The notes under the pieces: generated by a model | What the model was told of the DNA's origin: nothing | Database searches by the model: none | What the model saw: only the letters and a program-made list of their open reading frames with translations | NCBI GenBank assembly: GCA_013299105.1 | Contig: JAAFJY010000001.1 | Span: 452,978-516,977 of the forward strand | DNA from: Chitinophagales bacterium | GTDB taxonomy: Bacteria; Bacteroidota; Bacteroidia; Chitinophagales; Saprospiraceae | Direction: 5' to 3' | Length of the DNA: 64,000 nucleotides | Made by a program: the position numbers and the translations under genes | In this document: positions 27,588 through 36,602 of the stretch, piece by piece | Layout of the letters: every line of letters starts with the position of its first letter | How positions within the stretch are numbered: the stretch's first letter is position 1

Positions 27588-28073
27588 TCTTTTCGTTAGT
27601 CAAAAAATATGATGTAGATAGACCACAGTGCTCATCTCGAATGATTTTCACAAACGGATGATCTGAAATAAGCTTGTTGAGCGAGGTACAAAAAAGGACT
27701 AGTTTGCATCAAGCCTGCCGGGTGAAACAGTGCTTGGTTATCTCAGCTATTGAAAGTGTTAAAGCCATTGACTAGGGACAATCACTCCTTCACTTGCATT
27801 TTTCTTCTGTGATCAAAAGCAGTCAATAAGGTTTGGTTGTAAAGGCGAAGTTTCATTTTTAAATCTGCTCTTAAATTTAAGGGACTTTATAAAACAACAC
27901 AACTAAAAAATGATAATTCTGGGCGTAAAAATAAAATAACAACACAAAAGCGGATACTATGCTTATTTTTATTCCGCAAGCAGGTGGCAATCTCGACCTT
28001 AGCACCTAAATTCAATGCTTGGAGCAGGACGTACCAGTCTCCACAAAACAGTACTACCACAAATATCTTCACC
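27588..28073. other. Divergent intergenic region, no gene seen
   Basis: These 486 bases separate the divergent HTH and NTF2-like genes. They are A/T-rich and hold no open frame, repeat or hairpin that I can support. The frame of the NTF2-like gene is open back to 27984, but that part has no signal peptide or family similarity. Confidence 0.45.
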
Positions 28074-28937
28074 ATGCGTTACATTTTTATACTACTCGTT
28101 TTCTTTTGCCTAAATCCAGTAAGCCAGGCCCAGGACGCCCGCGAGCAAGTGGTGGCCGTCATCAAGCAAATGTTCAATGGCATGAGAGCCGCTGATAGCA
28201 ATGCCATCAAAGCAGTCTTTCACCCCGAAGCCCAACTGCAAACCTCCACTTTTGACCGGGAAGGCAAGCCTCGCCTCGCCACTACCCCGATCCCGATGTT
28301 TGCAAGCAGGGTGGGCAGCGCCAAACCACAGAGCCTGGACGAAAGAATCTGGAGCTACGATGTGCGCATCGACCAGGGTTTGGCTACCGTTTGGACCGAA
28401 TATACCTTCATTGCCAATGGCCAGTTCAGCCATTGTGGAGTGAACGCTTTTCAACTGATCAAAATGAGCGATGGCTGGAAAATCCACCAAATCACCGACA
28501 CCCGCCGCAAGGAAAACTGCATCATGGAAGCCCCGCTGACCGAAAAAGAAGTGGGAGCCTTCATCGACAAATGGCACCAAGCCGCCGCCACTGCCGATGA
28601 AACGGCATATTTCGGGGCGATGAGCGCCGATGGCGTGTTCCTGGGCACCGATGCCACCGAGCGCTGGGTACGCGACGACATGGCCAAAGCGATGGAGAAA
28701 GCCTTTGCAGGTAAAAGCGCTTGGGATTTTAAGTCGCGTAACCGGCAAATCATGCTTTCTGCTGATGGCCGTTATGCCTGGTGGGACGAGCTATTGGACA
28801 CCTGGATGGGTGTATGCAGAGGCTCTGGAGTCCTGGAACGAGATGGTCAAACCTGGAAAATCAAACACTACGACCTGGCCGTCACCGTACCCAATGACAA
28901 AATGAAGCAATTCATGAAACTCACTAAAAAGAAATAG
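28074..28937 (+). CDS. Exported protein with two tandem NTF2-like (SnoaL/DUF4440-type) domains
   Basis: A 287-residue protein with a signal peptide (IFILLVFFCLNPVSQAQ). It has two copies of an NTF2-like alpha+beta cone: residues about 22-150 (EQVVAVIKQMFNGMRAADSNAIKAVF, shown by its first helix, and ending with GWKIHQITDTRR) and about 160-280 (VGAFIDKWHQAAATADETAYF, ending WKIKHYDLAVTV). Such domains bind small molecules or act as simple enzymes; no catalytic set is evident here. ATG 28074 starts the signal peptide directly. It stands alone, 60 bases before the trpB2-like gene. Confidence 0.82.
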   Translation: MRYIFILLVFFCLNPVSQAQDAREQVVAVIKQMFNGMRAADSNAIKAVFHPEAQLQTSTFDREGKPRLATTPIPMFASRVGSAKPQSLDERIWSYDVRIDQGLATVWTEYTFIANGQFSHCGVNAFQLIKMSDGWKIHQITDTRRKENCIMEAPLTEKEVGAFIDKWHQAAATADETAYFGAMSADGVFLGTDATERWVRDDMAKAMEKAFAGKSAWDFKSRNRQIMLSADGRYAWWDELLDTWMGVCRGSGVLERDGQTWKIKHYDLAVTVPNDKMKQFMKLTKKK

Positions 28938-28967
28938 ACCCAAATTTTTGAGTTGGGTCCTCTTTTC
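28937..28967 (+). terminator. Putative terminator after the NTF2-like gene
   Basis: A 7-bp stem GACCCAA / TTGGGTC (28937-28943 with 28953-28959), 9-base loop, followed by the T-rich CTCTTTTC. The stem begins at the last base of the stop codon. Confidence 0.45.
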
Positions 28968-28996
28968 AACACTTCAACCTTTCAACTTAAAATACC

Positions 28997-30358
28997 ATGC
29001 AACACCGCAAGATTTTACTGACTGAAAATGACATTCCAGACCATTGGTACAACATTGTGGCCGATATGCCCAATAAGCCCCTGCCTCCCCTGCACCCAGG
29101 CACTAAAGAGCCGATCGGCCCGGAAGCCCTCGCGCCCCTGTTTCCGATGGAGTTGATTAAACAAGAGGTGAGTGCTGACAAGTGGGTAAGCATCCCCGAC
29201 CCTGTGCGGGACGTGTACACCCTTTGGCGCCCAACGCCCTTGTACCGGGCCTATGGCCTCGAAAAAGCCTTGGACACCCCAGCCCGCATTTATTACAAAT
29301 ACGAAGGCTTAAGTCCAGCGGGTTCGCACAAGCCCAATACTGCGGTGCCTCAAGCTTACTATAATAAAATGGAAGGCGTAAAACGCATCACCACCGAAAC
29401 CGGGGCCGGTCAGTGGGGCAGTGCATTGTCTTTTGCCTGCAACCATTTTGGGATCGAATGCGAAGTGTACATGGTGAAAATCAGCTACGAGCAAAAGCCT
29501 TACCGCAAGTTCATGATGAACACTTGGGGCGCAACCGTGCACTCCTCCCCCACTGACCATACCAATGCAGGCCGCCAAATCCTGGCCGGAGATCCCAACT
29601 CACCCGGTAGTTTGGGCATTGCGATCTCCGAAGCAATGGAACGCGCCGCTACCGACGACAACACCAAGTACGCCCTCGGCAGCGTGCTCAACCACGTACT
29701 CATGCACCAAACCATCATCGGCCTAGAAGCAGTGAAGCAAATGGAAATGGCTGGTGAAATGCCCGATGTAGTGGTAGCACCATTTGGCGGTGGCTCGAAC
29801 TTTGCAGGTATTGCTTTCCCGTTCTTGCGCCTCAACTTTGACGAGGGCAAAACAATCCGCTGCGTGGCCAGTGAGCCTTCTTCTTGCCCAAAATTGACCC
29901 GTGGGGTTTTCCGCTACGATTTTGGTGATACGGTGGGCATGACCCCTTTACTGCCAATGTACACCCTGGGTCACAATTTCGTGCCCGCACCCATCCACGC
30001 GGGGGGCTTGCGCTACCACGGGGCCGGGGTCATCGTGAGCCAATTGCTCAAAGATCAGTTGATTGAGGCCCGTGCCCACGACCAATTGGAATGCTTTGAG
30101 GCCGGTGTAGCCTTTGCCAAGGCGGAGGGCATCATTCCTGCTCCAGAGGCTTCTCACGCCCTGGCAACGGTATTTGCCGAAGCCCAGGCCGCCAAAGAGG
30201 AGGGCAAGCCACGCACCATCCTCTTCAACCTCTGTGGACATGGTCACTTTGACCTCAAGGCCTATGATGATTACTTCAGCGGTCGCCTAGTCAAACACGA
30301 AGTAACCTCAGCCGATATTGAGAACTCACTGGCGATGTTGGATACGCCATTGATTTAA
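28997..30358 (+). CDS. trpB2: Tryptophan synthase beta chain-like PLP enzyme, TrpB2 type
   Basis: A 453-residue PLP-dependent enzyme of the TrpB2 subgroup, longer than the usual TrpB (about 400). The PLP lysine is K112 in SPAGSHKPNTA, and the phosphate-binding loop is APFGGGSNFAG. The N-terminal 60-residue extension (PDHWYNIVADMPNKPLPPLH) is characteristic of TrpB2. TrpB2 condenses indole with serine (or phosphoserine) without needing TrpA; it is often a stand-alone salvage enzyme. No other trp gene is nearby, which fits salvage. The leader contains the CTTTTCAAC..TTCAAC motif seen at three other places. Confidence 0.9.
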   Translation: MQHRKILLTENDIPDHWYNIVADMPNKPLPPLHPGTKEPIGPEALAPLFPMELIKQEVSADKWVSIPDPVRDVYTLWRPTPLYRAYGLEKALDTPARIYYKYEGLSPAGSHKPNTAVPQAYYNKMEGVKRITTETGAGQWGSALSFACNHFGIECEVYMVKISYEQKPYRKFMMNTWGATVHSSPTDHTNAGRQILAGDPNSPGSLGIAISEAMERAATDDNTKYALGSVLNHVLMHQTIIGLEAVKQMEMAGEMPDVVVAPFGGGSNFAGIAFPFLRLNFDEGKTIRCVASEPSSCPKLTRGVFRYDFGDTVGMTPLLPMYTLGHNFVPAPIHAGGLRYHGAGVIVSQLLKDQLIEARAHDQLECFEAGVAFAKAEGIIPAPEASHALATVFAEAQAAKEEGKPRTILFNLCGHGHFDLKAYDDYFSGRLVKHEVTSADIENSLAMLDTPLI

Positions 30359-30369
30359 AGTCAATGTGC

Positions 30370-30615
30370 CCCACATGAGGGTGCGTAAAAAAACAAGGTA
30401 AACTAGTTTGGATGGGTTTAGTGAAAAAAATGAGAAGCAGTTTAAGAACCAGTTTAAGCCACTGACTGAAAGGAAGAGGTATTCTTTTTTTGCTAAACCA
30501 CCGAAAATGAGTTTTTGAATTGAAGCATTAAGCACGTCAATCCTTTTGACCTATCCACCTATGCCAATCAGGAGGGGAGATGTTTGCAAGAACTTAAAAA
30601 CACAGTACTGAGGTG
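30370..30615. repeat. Composite of repeat families B and C
   Basis: The left part (30370-30510) begins GGGTGCGTAAAAAAACAAGG and includes GAAAGGAAG..GT.TTCTTTTTTTGCTAAACC, as in family B at 48136-48262. The right part (30510-30615) matches family C: GCTAAACCA.CG.AAATGA, CCAATCAG.AGG.GA and AAGAACTTAAAAACACAGTAC, as in 58194-58340. It looks like one element inserted into or recombined with another. It lies downstream of trpB2. Confidence 0.55.
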
Positions 30616-30616
30616 T

Positions 30617-30653
30617 AGAAATGCCAGCCTGAATTCCTCAGGTTGGCATTTCT
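30617..30653. terminator. Hairpin between convergent trpB2 and scpA
   Basis: A 16-bp stem with one G-U pair (30617-30632 with 30638-30653) and a 5-base loop. It lies between two convergent genes (trpB2 ends at 30358, scpA at 30827), so it could terminate either. Neither side has a strong T-run. The bases 30654-30826 show nothing else. Confidence 0.5.
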
Positions 30654-30826
30654 CTTCGAACCTTGGAGCAGGCGGTTTTAATAGCCTAAAGCAATAAATG
30701 ACAAAAGACTATTTTGAACAACAAAAGAAGAAAAACAAAAAAGAACTATCCCTTTTGCGTCTTCACTTGGCAGGAAATATGTTGTGATTTTGCCCAATAC
30801 CGAGAGCCGAATATACTTCCCCCAGC

Positions 30827-31615
30827 TTATTCCTCTTCACTAGTTCCCCATTCCGACTCTTGTTCTTCAATGGGTGGCTCTTCCAACCAGAAGTTGTTCA
30901 TGCCTTCACCAGGAATCACTTTCACCTTGTAGAGATTGATCAAATCCAATAGGGCAAGGAAAGTAATGATGGCGTGGATGCGGTCTTTGCATTCGCCAAA
31001 AATCGAGCGGAAATCTGCTTTTTTTCCGCCAATGATCGAGCCAATGATGCGTTCTTGTTGCTCTTCAACGCTGTAATTGAAGCGCACGATCTGGTGCACT
31101 GCCTTGGGCGGGCCTTTGTCGAAGCGGTCCATTACGCCCTCAAAAGCTTTGAGCAATCGGAAAAGCGTGAGGGATTCCAATTCATTGTCGACCAGGGCTT
31201 TGGTAGCGATTTGTTGAAGTTCTTTGCTGATGTTGCCCCGGCCGTCTCGCAGGGATCGGTCTTCTTCCAGGGCGGCCATTTCGTCGAGTACACTTTTGTA
31301 GCGCTTGTACTCAAGCAAGCGTTGGACCAGTTCTTCGCGGGGGTCGATTTCCTGGCCCAGTTCATCCACTTGCTTGCGTGGCAGGATTAGTTTTGCCTTG
31401 ATCCGGCACAGGGTGGCCGCCACCAAAATGAATTCACTGGCCAAATCGATGTTCAACCTTTCCATTTGGTGGATATAGTCCAGAAAATCATCGGTGATTT
31501 TGGCAATCGGAATGTCGTGAATATCCAGTTCATCCCGCTCAATGAAGAACAGGAGCAAGTCGAAAGGTCCTTCGAATTGCGGCAGGTGGATCGTATATGT
31601 TTCGTTTACTGGCAT
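30827..31615 (-). CDS. scpA: Segregation and condensation protein A
   Basis: A 262-residue kleisin subunit of the SMC-ScpAB condensin. The N-terminal signature FEGPFDLLLFFIERDELDIH is very clear, followed by IDLASEFILVAATLCRIKAK and LILPRK; the C-terminal winged-helix part (about 190-250, IHAIITFLALLDLINLYKVKV) binds the SMC head. The protein acts in chromosome compaction and segregation on the nucleoid. scpB and smc are not in the window. A beta-rich GH10-like gene lies upstream on the same strand, 98 bases away, with a hairpin between, so scpA may have its own promoter. Confidence 0.95.
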   Translation of the reverse strand: MPVNETYTIHLPQFEGPFDLLLFFIERDELDIHDIPIAKITDDFLDYIHQMERLNIDLASEFILVAATLCRIKAKLILPRKQVDELGQEIDPREELVQRLLEYKRYKSVLDEMAALEEDRSLRDGRGNISKELQQIATKALVDNELESLTLFRLLKAFEGVMDRFDKGPPKAVHQIVRFNYSVEEQQERIIGSIIGGKKADFRSIFGECKDRIHAIITFLALLDLINLYKVKVIPGEGMNNFWLEEPPIEEQESEWGTSEEE

Positions 31616-31647
31616 TTGGGGGACGAAGATAGGGTTTTTAGTTTAAA

Positions 31648-31709
31648 TGTTGGAAAGTTGAAGAGAGAACCCCTCTTTTCAACCTTATTGGATTTCAACT
31701 TTTCAACTT
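31648..31709. repeat. TTTTCAAC-rich inverted repeat between scpA and the GH10-like gene
   Basis: GTTGGAAAGTTGAAGAGAG pairs with CTCTTTTCAAC and again with the second TTTCAACTTTTCAACTT block, giving alternative stems. The CTTTTCAAC motif recurs at 17398-17432 and 28961-28987. Could end the upstream GH10-like transcript or be a dispersed repeat. Confidence 0.45.
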
Positions 31710-31713
31710 GATT

Positions 31714-33513
31714 TTAGTCAGCTTTGACGACTTTACGCACTACCCTTTCCCGATTGACTTCCAGCATCACGTAATAAATGCCAGCTTCAATGCGAGCAGG
31801 TGGTTGCCAGGATGCCTCGTATTTTCCCTCAGGTTGACGATCGTGCCAATAAATGCGGCCAATTTCTTGTCCCAATGCATTGAGAATACGCAGGTTCACC
31901 CTGCTTTTGCTGCCCAATACGTAATGCACATGCAACTCGTCTTTGAAGGGATTGGGGTAGGCATTGGTGATGCCGAAATCGCGGTTAGAGTGCATACTGG
32001 CCGTAGGTTCCGCAACGGCAGTGGTTTCGCGAATGGTGGCTGGCAAACTTTCTGAAGAGTTGTACCCCACCCCAGTAACTGCATACCAATAAGGATCACC
32101 AATTGCCCGAGCGGTACTGTCAATAAAGATTCTTTCACCACTTACTGCGAGCAGGCTTTTGCCGTCCAGCATCGCATCGGCCCACACGGGTTGGCGCGCA
32201 CTTTGCACCCGGTAGATGGCAAAATAGCGGGCGCATGAGTCTACAGAGCGCCAACTCAGCTCGGTACCTTGGCGTACAATGCGGCGTTTGAGGTCTTGCG
32301 GAGCTTCTACCACTTCTACATTTTTCCACTCCATCACCGGAGGCAACGCAGGCCTTCGATATAGTCGATTGCGCAATGAGTCGCTCAAACCTTGGGTACT
32401 GACTTTGGAAAAATTAGCAGCCCTAAAATGAATGACCCCAGGAATGCCATTTTGGCGGGTAAAATCAATCTGGTTGGGAATTTCCGCAGGGCTGAACAGG
32501 CCACTGGCGCTTATCATGGTGGGCTCGGCGCGGTAAGAAGCGATGCCTGGATACAAATGCCGCCCATTCATTTGGCTTTTCCACCACAAGGCCAATTTGG
32601 CAAAATCTTGTGCACCGCCAAATTTCCAGTACAACTGCGGGGCCAGGTAGTCGATCCATTTGTTTTCAAGCCACACCACTGCATTGCCGTAGGTCACATC
32701 CGCTCCCGAAAGACCACTGATTCCCGCAGGCACCCCACTCCGCCAAATGCCAAAAGGGCTGATGCCATATTTGAGTTGTGGTTTTTTTTGCAAAATGGCC
32801 TGGCCCAAGTCTTTTACAAATCGGTTGACATTGTCCTCGCGCCAGGCATTGAGGCTCATGCCTGCACCATAGCGGGCAAAAGTAGCCGCATCTTCGTTGG
32901 CCATGCCTTCGTAAGGGTAAAAATAATCGTCGTAGTGGATGCCATCAAGGTCGTAACGGGTGGCTAGGTCCACACAAACTTGGATGATGTAATGCCTGGC
33001 ATCGGGGACTCCGGGATCAAGGAGCAAGAAATTTTTAACGGGCAACATCCATTCAGGGTGCTTAACAGATACGTGCAAACTGTCTTTAGGATAGGTGCTG
33101 TTCACACTGCGAATGGCCCGAAAAGGGTTGAACCAGGCGTGTAACTCCATACCCCGTTTGTGAGCTTCTTGGATCACAAAGGCCAGGGGATCCCAAAAAG
33201 GCGCGGGTGCTTTGCCCTGAATACCGGACAGGTAATAAGACCAAGGCTCCAGTTTGGAGGCATACATGGCATCACTTTCTGAGCGGACCTGGAAAAAGAC
33301 CACGTTCATACCCGAACGCTTCAAGTCGTCGAGCAGCTTCAACAATTCGGCTTGCTGCACTGCTGTACTGGCCCCTCTAGTAGGCCAATCTAGGTTGATG
33401 ACGGTAGAAATCCAAGCTCCACGAAACTCGTACTTGAGGGTACTTGGGCTTTGTGCACTCAAATAGCCCAAAAAACAGAACAAGGCAAGAATGATGACAA
33501 GTATTCGATTCAT
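31714..33513 (-). CDS. Secreted GH10-like (DUF187/GHL10) hydrolase with T9SS sorting domain
   Basis: A 599-residue exported protein. After the signal peptide (ILVIILALFCFLGYLSAQ) lies a GHL10 TIM-barrel (about 25-390): EFRGAWISTVINLDWP, GMNVVFFQVRSESDAMY, LHAWFNPFRA, DGIHYDDYFYPY and YGISPFGIWR, as in YngK-like proteins that act on glycans. A fibronectin-III-like region follows (about 415-500), then a type A T9SS C-terminal sorting domain (ITNAYPNPFKDELHVHY through GIYYVMLEVN.ERVVRKVVK). It is therefore sent across the outer membrane by type IX secretion. ATG 33513 starts the signal peptide; the longer frame to 33639 adds an unrelated stretch. Confidence 0.92.
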   Translation of the reverse strand: MNRILVIILALFCFLGYLSAQSPSTLKYEFRGAWISTVINLDWPTRGASTAVQQAELLKLLDDLKRSGMNVVFFQVRSESDAMYASKLEPWSYYLSGIQGKAPAPFWDPLAFVIQEAHKRGMELHAWFNPFRAIRSVNSTYPKDSLHVSVKHPEWMLPVKNFLLLDPGVPDARHYIIQVCVDLATRYDLDGIHYDDYFYPYEGMANEDAATFARYGAGMSLNAWREDNVNRFVKDLGQAILQKKPQLKYGISPFGIWRSGVPAGISGLSGADVTYGNAVVWLENKWIDYLAPQLYWKFGGAQDFAKLALWWKSQMNGRHLYPGIASYRAEPTMISASGLFSPAEIPNQIDFTRQNGIPGVIHFRAANFSKVSTQGLSDSLRNRLYRRPALPPVMEWKNVEVVEAPQDLKRRIVRQGTELSWRSVDSCARYFAIYRVQSARQPVWADAMLDGKSLLAVSGERIFIDSTARAIGDPYWYAVTGVGYNSSESLPATIRETTAVAEPTASMHSNRDFGITNAYPNPFKDELHVHYVLGSKSRVNLRILNALGQEIGRIYWHDRQPEGKYEASWQPPARIEAGIYYVMLEVNRERVVRKVVKAD

Positions 33514-33849
33514 GAAATTGGATTGTCCTTTGGAAGGAGTGAAATTGGATAATGCAAAAATGATCATTAGGTACAAAAAAACGCTATCTTTCCGCCTGTA
33601 AAAATTCAAAAAGCTTTTGACCGAGGGAATAGTTGCCAAAAGTAGTAAAAAATTAGCCTAGCGGTTTCGAGACAAAAAAGCAGGCAGTTTTTGTTCCATC
33701 AAGCCTATTTTTTGGAGTCGATGCCCAGCATCGGCGGAAAAAAGGCAGGGGGGAGCAAAAATTACCTTTTTGGGCCGAAACATGAGCAGGATAAGCTTTT
33801 ACCAAAATTAAATGTTTTCCTCATTCAAGTTCCAATTTTGCTCACCCGC

Positions 33850-34926
33850 ATGAAAGACGTTATTGACCTCTACCGCGATGTGGTCATTGAAATCGCCACC
33901 CCATATTTTGTTGGCACCGGATTTTATCTCCGGGAACATGCCCTTATTGTGACCAATGAGCATGTGGTTCGCGACAACAAGGCGGTAGTGATCAACGGCC
34001 CTAAATTGGAAAAACAACTGGCTCCGGTTGTTTTCATTGACGTTCGGCACGACTTGGCTTTTTTGGCTGCTCCTCAAATTGACGTACCCATCGTTGCATT
34101 GGCTAACGACAAACCCGTACATGAAGGAGATCCCGTCATTGCCATTGGTCATCCCTTTGGGTTGAAATTTTCGGCTACCCAAGGCATCGTATCCAATGCC
34201 AAGCACGATCGAGAAGGGGTAACCTACATCCAACACGATGCGGCGCTGAATCCGGGCAATAGCGGTGGCCCCTTGGTAAACGCCAATGGCGCGATTTTGG
34301 GAGTGAATACCTTCATCATGAAGGATGGCAACAGCATCGGTTTTTGCCTGCCCGTTGACCACCTTCAGGAATGCATCGACGCTTACCAAAAAGGCAGGGG
34401 GGAATTGGGTGCCCTTTGCATTTCTTGCAGCAACGCCGTTTTTCAATCCACCATCGAAGGCCAATACTGCCCTCATTGTGGTGCCAAAGTTGCCTTGCCC
34501 AACAAAGCCGACGACTTTGAGCCGATCGGCATTCCCAATACCATCGAAGAAATCATCGAAAACGCAGGCTACCATGCCGAGTTGTCAAGGTCTGGCCCCA
34601 ACAATTGGTCGATCCAAAAAGGAAGCGCTCGGATCAATATCACTTATTACGAAGAAACAGGCTTGATCACGGGCGATGCCTACTTGTGCAACTTACCCAA
34701 AGACAACATCAAGCCTTTGTATGAATTCTTGTTGCGCCAAAATTACCTCTTGGAGGGCCTTACCCTCAGCATGAAGGATTCAGCGATTATTCTTTCTCTA
34801 CTTATTTTTGACCGTTATTTGAATGTAGAAATCGGCTTACAGATGTTTCAATACCTCTTTGAACAGGCGGATTATTATGACAATGTTTTAGTGGAAGAGT
34901 ACGGTGCTGTGTGGAGAGAAGAGTAG
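33850..34926 (+). CDS. Trypsin-like (S1C) protease fused to zinc ribbon and YbjN-like domain
   Basis: A 358-residue three-part protein. Residues 1-175 are a DegP/HtrA-like protease with the triad H38 (VTNEHVV), D68 (VRHDLAFL) and S138 (NPGNSGGPLV). Residues 185-215 form a zinc ribbon with CxxC pairs C190/C193 and C207/C210. Residues about 222-350 resemble the YbjN/type III chaperone-like fold (NTIEEIIENAGYHAELSRSG at the start). There is no signal peptide or membrane helix from ATG 33850, so it should be cytoplasmic, unlike classical DegP, and it has no PDZ domain. The in-frame extension to 33691 has no family similarity. The role of the fused domains is not known; they may recruit substrates. 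Confidence 0.85.
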   Translation: MKDVIDLYRDVVIEIATPYFVGTGFYLREHALIVTNEHVVRDNKAVVINGPKLEKQLAPVVFIDVRHDLAFLAAPQIDVPIVALANDKPVHEGDPVIAIGHPFGLKFSATQGIVSNAKHDREGVTYIQHDAALNPGNSGGPLVNANGAILGVNTFIMKDGNSIGFCLPVDHLQECIDAYQKGRGELGALCISCSNAVFQSTIEGQYCPHCGAKVALPNKADDFEPIGIPNTIEEIIENAGYHAELSRSGPNNWSIQKGSARINITYYEETGLITGDAYLCNLPKDNIKPLYEFLLRQNYLLEGLTLSMKDSAIILSLLIFDRYLNVEIGLQMFQYLFEQADYYDNVLVEEYGAVWREE

Positions 34927-35076
34927 TGGTGCCCTATTTAGGGTGCTCGCAGGGGAGATTTACCGTGTTTTGGGTTATTGTTTTTAAGTTTGCGGCTCCT
35001 GTTTGATGTACTTTTAAACGAAAAAAGTACACCCAAGCCTAATGTATGAGTTTTCAAAATGAACCTCTGTTTCTTT

Positions 35077-35145
35077 TTTTTGACAAAAAAAGAAACAGAA
35101 AAGTCAAGGGCTCCGATCAAGTATTAGTGAAAAAGCTTGATTTTT
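35077..35145. repeat. Repeat family I, copy 1
   Basis: TTGACAAAAAAAGAAACAG..AAGTCAAGGGCT.CGATCAA is shared with 48416-48480. TTGAC and GTCAA flank the A-rich centre as a short inverted repeat. The bases 34927-35076 carry weak similarity to repeat E (TGCTCGCAGGGGAGATTT) and no gene. Confidence 0.45.
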
Positions 35146-35190
35146 TACACCAGATTGGAGCCGGACCCAAGTAGCCTTACATCTATAGCA

Positions 35191-35508
35191 CTTAGTAACG
35201 GGTAAAAAATAAACCTTTCCAGTTTTATAAAACTCACGCACATCAACGTAACGGTCAACGTCATACTGGAAATCCGCAAGAATGGGTGTCTCGAGTGTGA
35301 GTGTGGGTACGAGTGTGAGTGGCTTCGAGCCGAATCTATCGACTCAGCTAATTGGAACTGGGGTTCATGCACACTCACACCCAAACCCAATTTTATCCGC
35401 GTGCTAAAAACGGCCTCACGCACCGTGTCAAGCTCCGCCTGAGCAAGGACATAGTTAATAAAGTACGCAGTTGCAATTGGTAAGGTTTATTCGTGGCTTG
35501 TCACTAAC
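35191..35508. mobile_element. Repeat family D, copy 1 (~318 bp, inverted ends), abuts truncated gene
   Basis: Starts CTTAGTAACGGGTAAAAAAT and ends with TAAGGTTTATTCGTGGC then TTGTCACTAAC; the ends are imperfect inverted repeats (TTAGTAAC and TTAGTGAC; AAACCTT on both sides). The unit matches 58335-58632 in the same orientation, including CTGGAAATCCGCAAGAATGG and CCCAAACCCAATTTTATCCG. The centre has a TGTGAGTG/CACTCACA hairpin. No transposase. Its right end coincides with the point where the adjacent AAA-ATPase gene is cut. Confidence 0.65.
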
Positions 35509-36491
35509 GGTTGTCGATGGTATAACTTTCGAAGGCCCGCTCGTTGTGTTCTAATTGCTCAAGGCTAAAAAACTGGTATTTGCGCAACTGTTCAATGAGA
35601 AATTTGGGTGTTCCGGTAGCAAACCAGTAGTTGCTGAAATGTCGGTCGTGCAAAAAACGCATGAAGGAAACTGGGTTGTACAACAAGTTTTTGACATCCC
35701 AGGAATAACCATTGTACCAGCGCTTGATTTCGGCGGCAAAAGCTTTGGGTTCGTAGCCCAGTTCTAGCCGGGCGAGTGATAAGTAATCTTAAAAATACTT
35801 GCTTAGCTCAGGTTCAGTATAGCCCAGTAAGGTCGAAAAAGGACGGGCTAGGGTAACGTCTTCCAACTGGTTGAGTTTGGAAACACACTCACCGGGCTGA
35901 ATTTGAAGATGCCCGTGAGCATCAAAAATTCCAATTTATCGCCATTGGGTTTGGATATGCCATAGAAGTCGCCTAAGATGGTCCAGCTTAGTTCGGCCTC
36001 ATCGGGTTTGTGAAGTACGTCCAGCATGGGCATGTCATACTCGTCGATGAGGATGACCACTTTTTGGCCATGTTTTTCGTAAAGCTTGTCAATGAATTCT
36101 TCCAGGCGTAAGCCAGGCGTTTCCGCACTCAGGCTAATGCCTTGGGGCCGGGCCAGGTTATCTAAGTGCGCCATCAAGCCTTTTTTCAAGCCCAGATCCT
36201 AGAAGCACATGCGGTCCATGTAAAAATGAAGGCTGGATGCACCCGGCTCCAGTCCCATTTTTCTTCGGCCCATGGTCCCTTGAATAAATCCTTGTGCCCA
36301 GCGAAGAGTTGGGCAATGGTGGACAAGAGCCGGGACTTGCCAAAACGGCGGGGGCGGGCAAGAAAAACGCTTTTGTATGCTCCAAGTAACTCACAAATCA
36401 AAGAGGTTTTGTCCAGGTAGATGGTGCCTCGTGTAATCAGTTCGTCAAAACGTTGTATGCCTAATGGTAGGTTTTCATGGGGTAATGACAA
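35504..36491 (-). pseudogene. Broken AAA-ATPase-like/PDDEXK_9 family gene
   Basis: Pieces of a protein of the AAA-ATPase_like plus PDDEXK_9 family are spread over three frames. 36491-36186 encodes the N-terminus (LPLGIQRFDELITRGTIYLD, Walker-type VFLARPRRFGKSRLL). 36189-35848 encodes the central part (VVILIDEYDMPML, LEFLMLTGIFKFS). About 35730-35504 encodes WYNGYSWD and LYNPVSFMRFL then stops at TIDNR. Frameshifts lie near 36215, 36180 (a run of A/T) and 35870. The C-terminal nuclease domain is absent: the frame runs into repeat D at 35508, whose end provides the TAG stop. Intact members are poorly understood and often multi-copy. Confidence 0.8.
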
Positions 36492-36602
36492 GGCAAAAAC
36501 TTAGCCTGGTGGTGCGAGTTCTGGCCATCGTCAGGCAAATAACCTTGAAAATCTTGGCAATTCTGCTTTGGGCAAAAAAATCATGCTGGAAAATTTCGCT
36601 GC

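Noticed and set aside
33808-34575. 255-codon minus-strand frame opposite the S1C protease gene
   Set aside because: Antisense to an intact catalytic triad; no domain seen.
34927-34950. CCCTA-TTT-AGGG hairpin after the S1C protease gene
   Set aside because: Stem of five bases without a T-run; too weak to call a terminator.
35145-35423. 92-codon minus-strand frame within repeat D
   Set aside because: The second copy of the repeat does not keep the frame; the SHSYPHS-like stretch is a reading of the TGTGAG hairpin.
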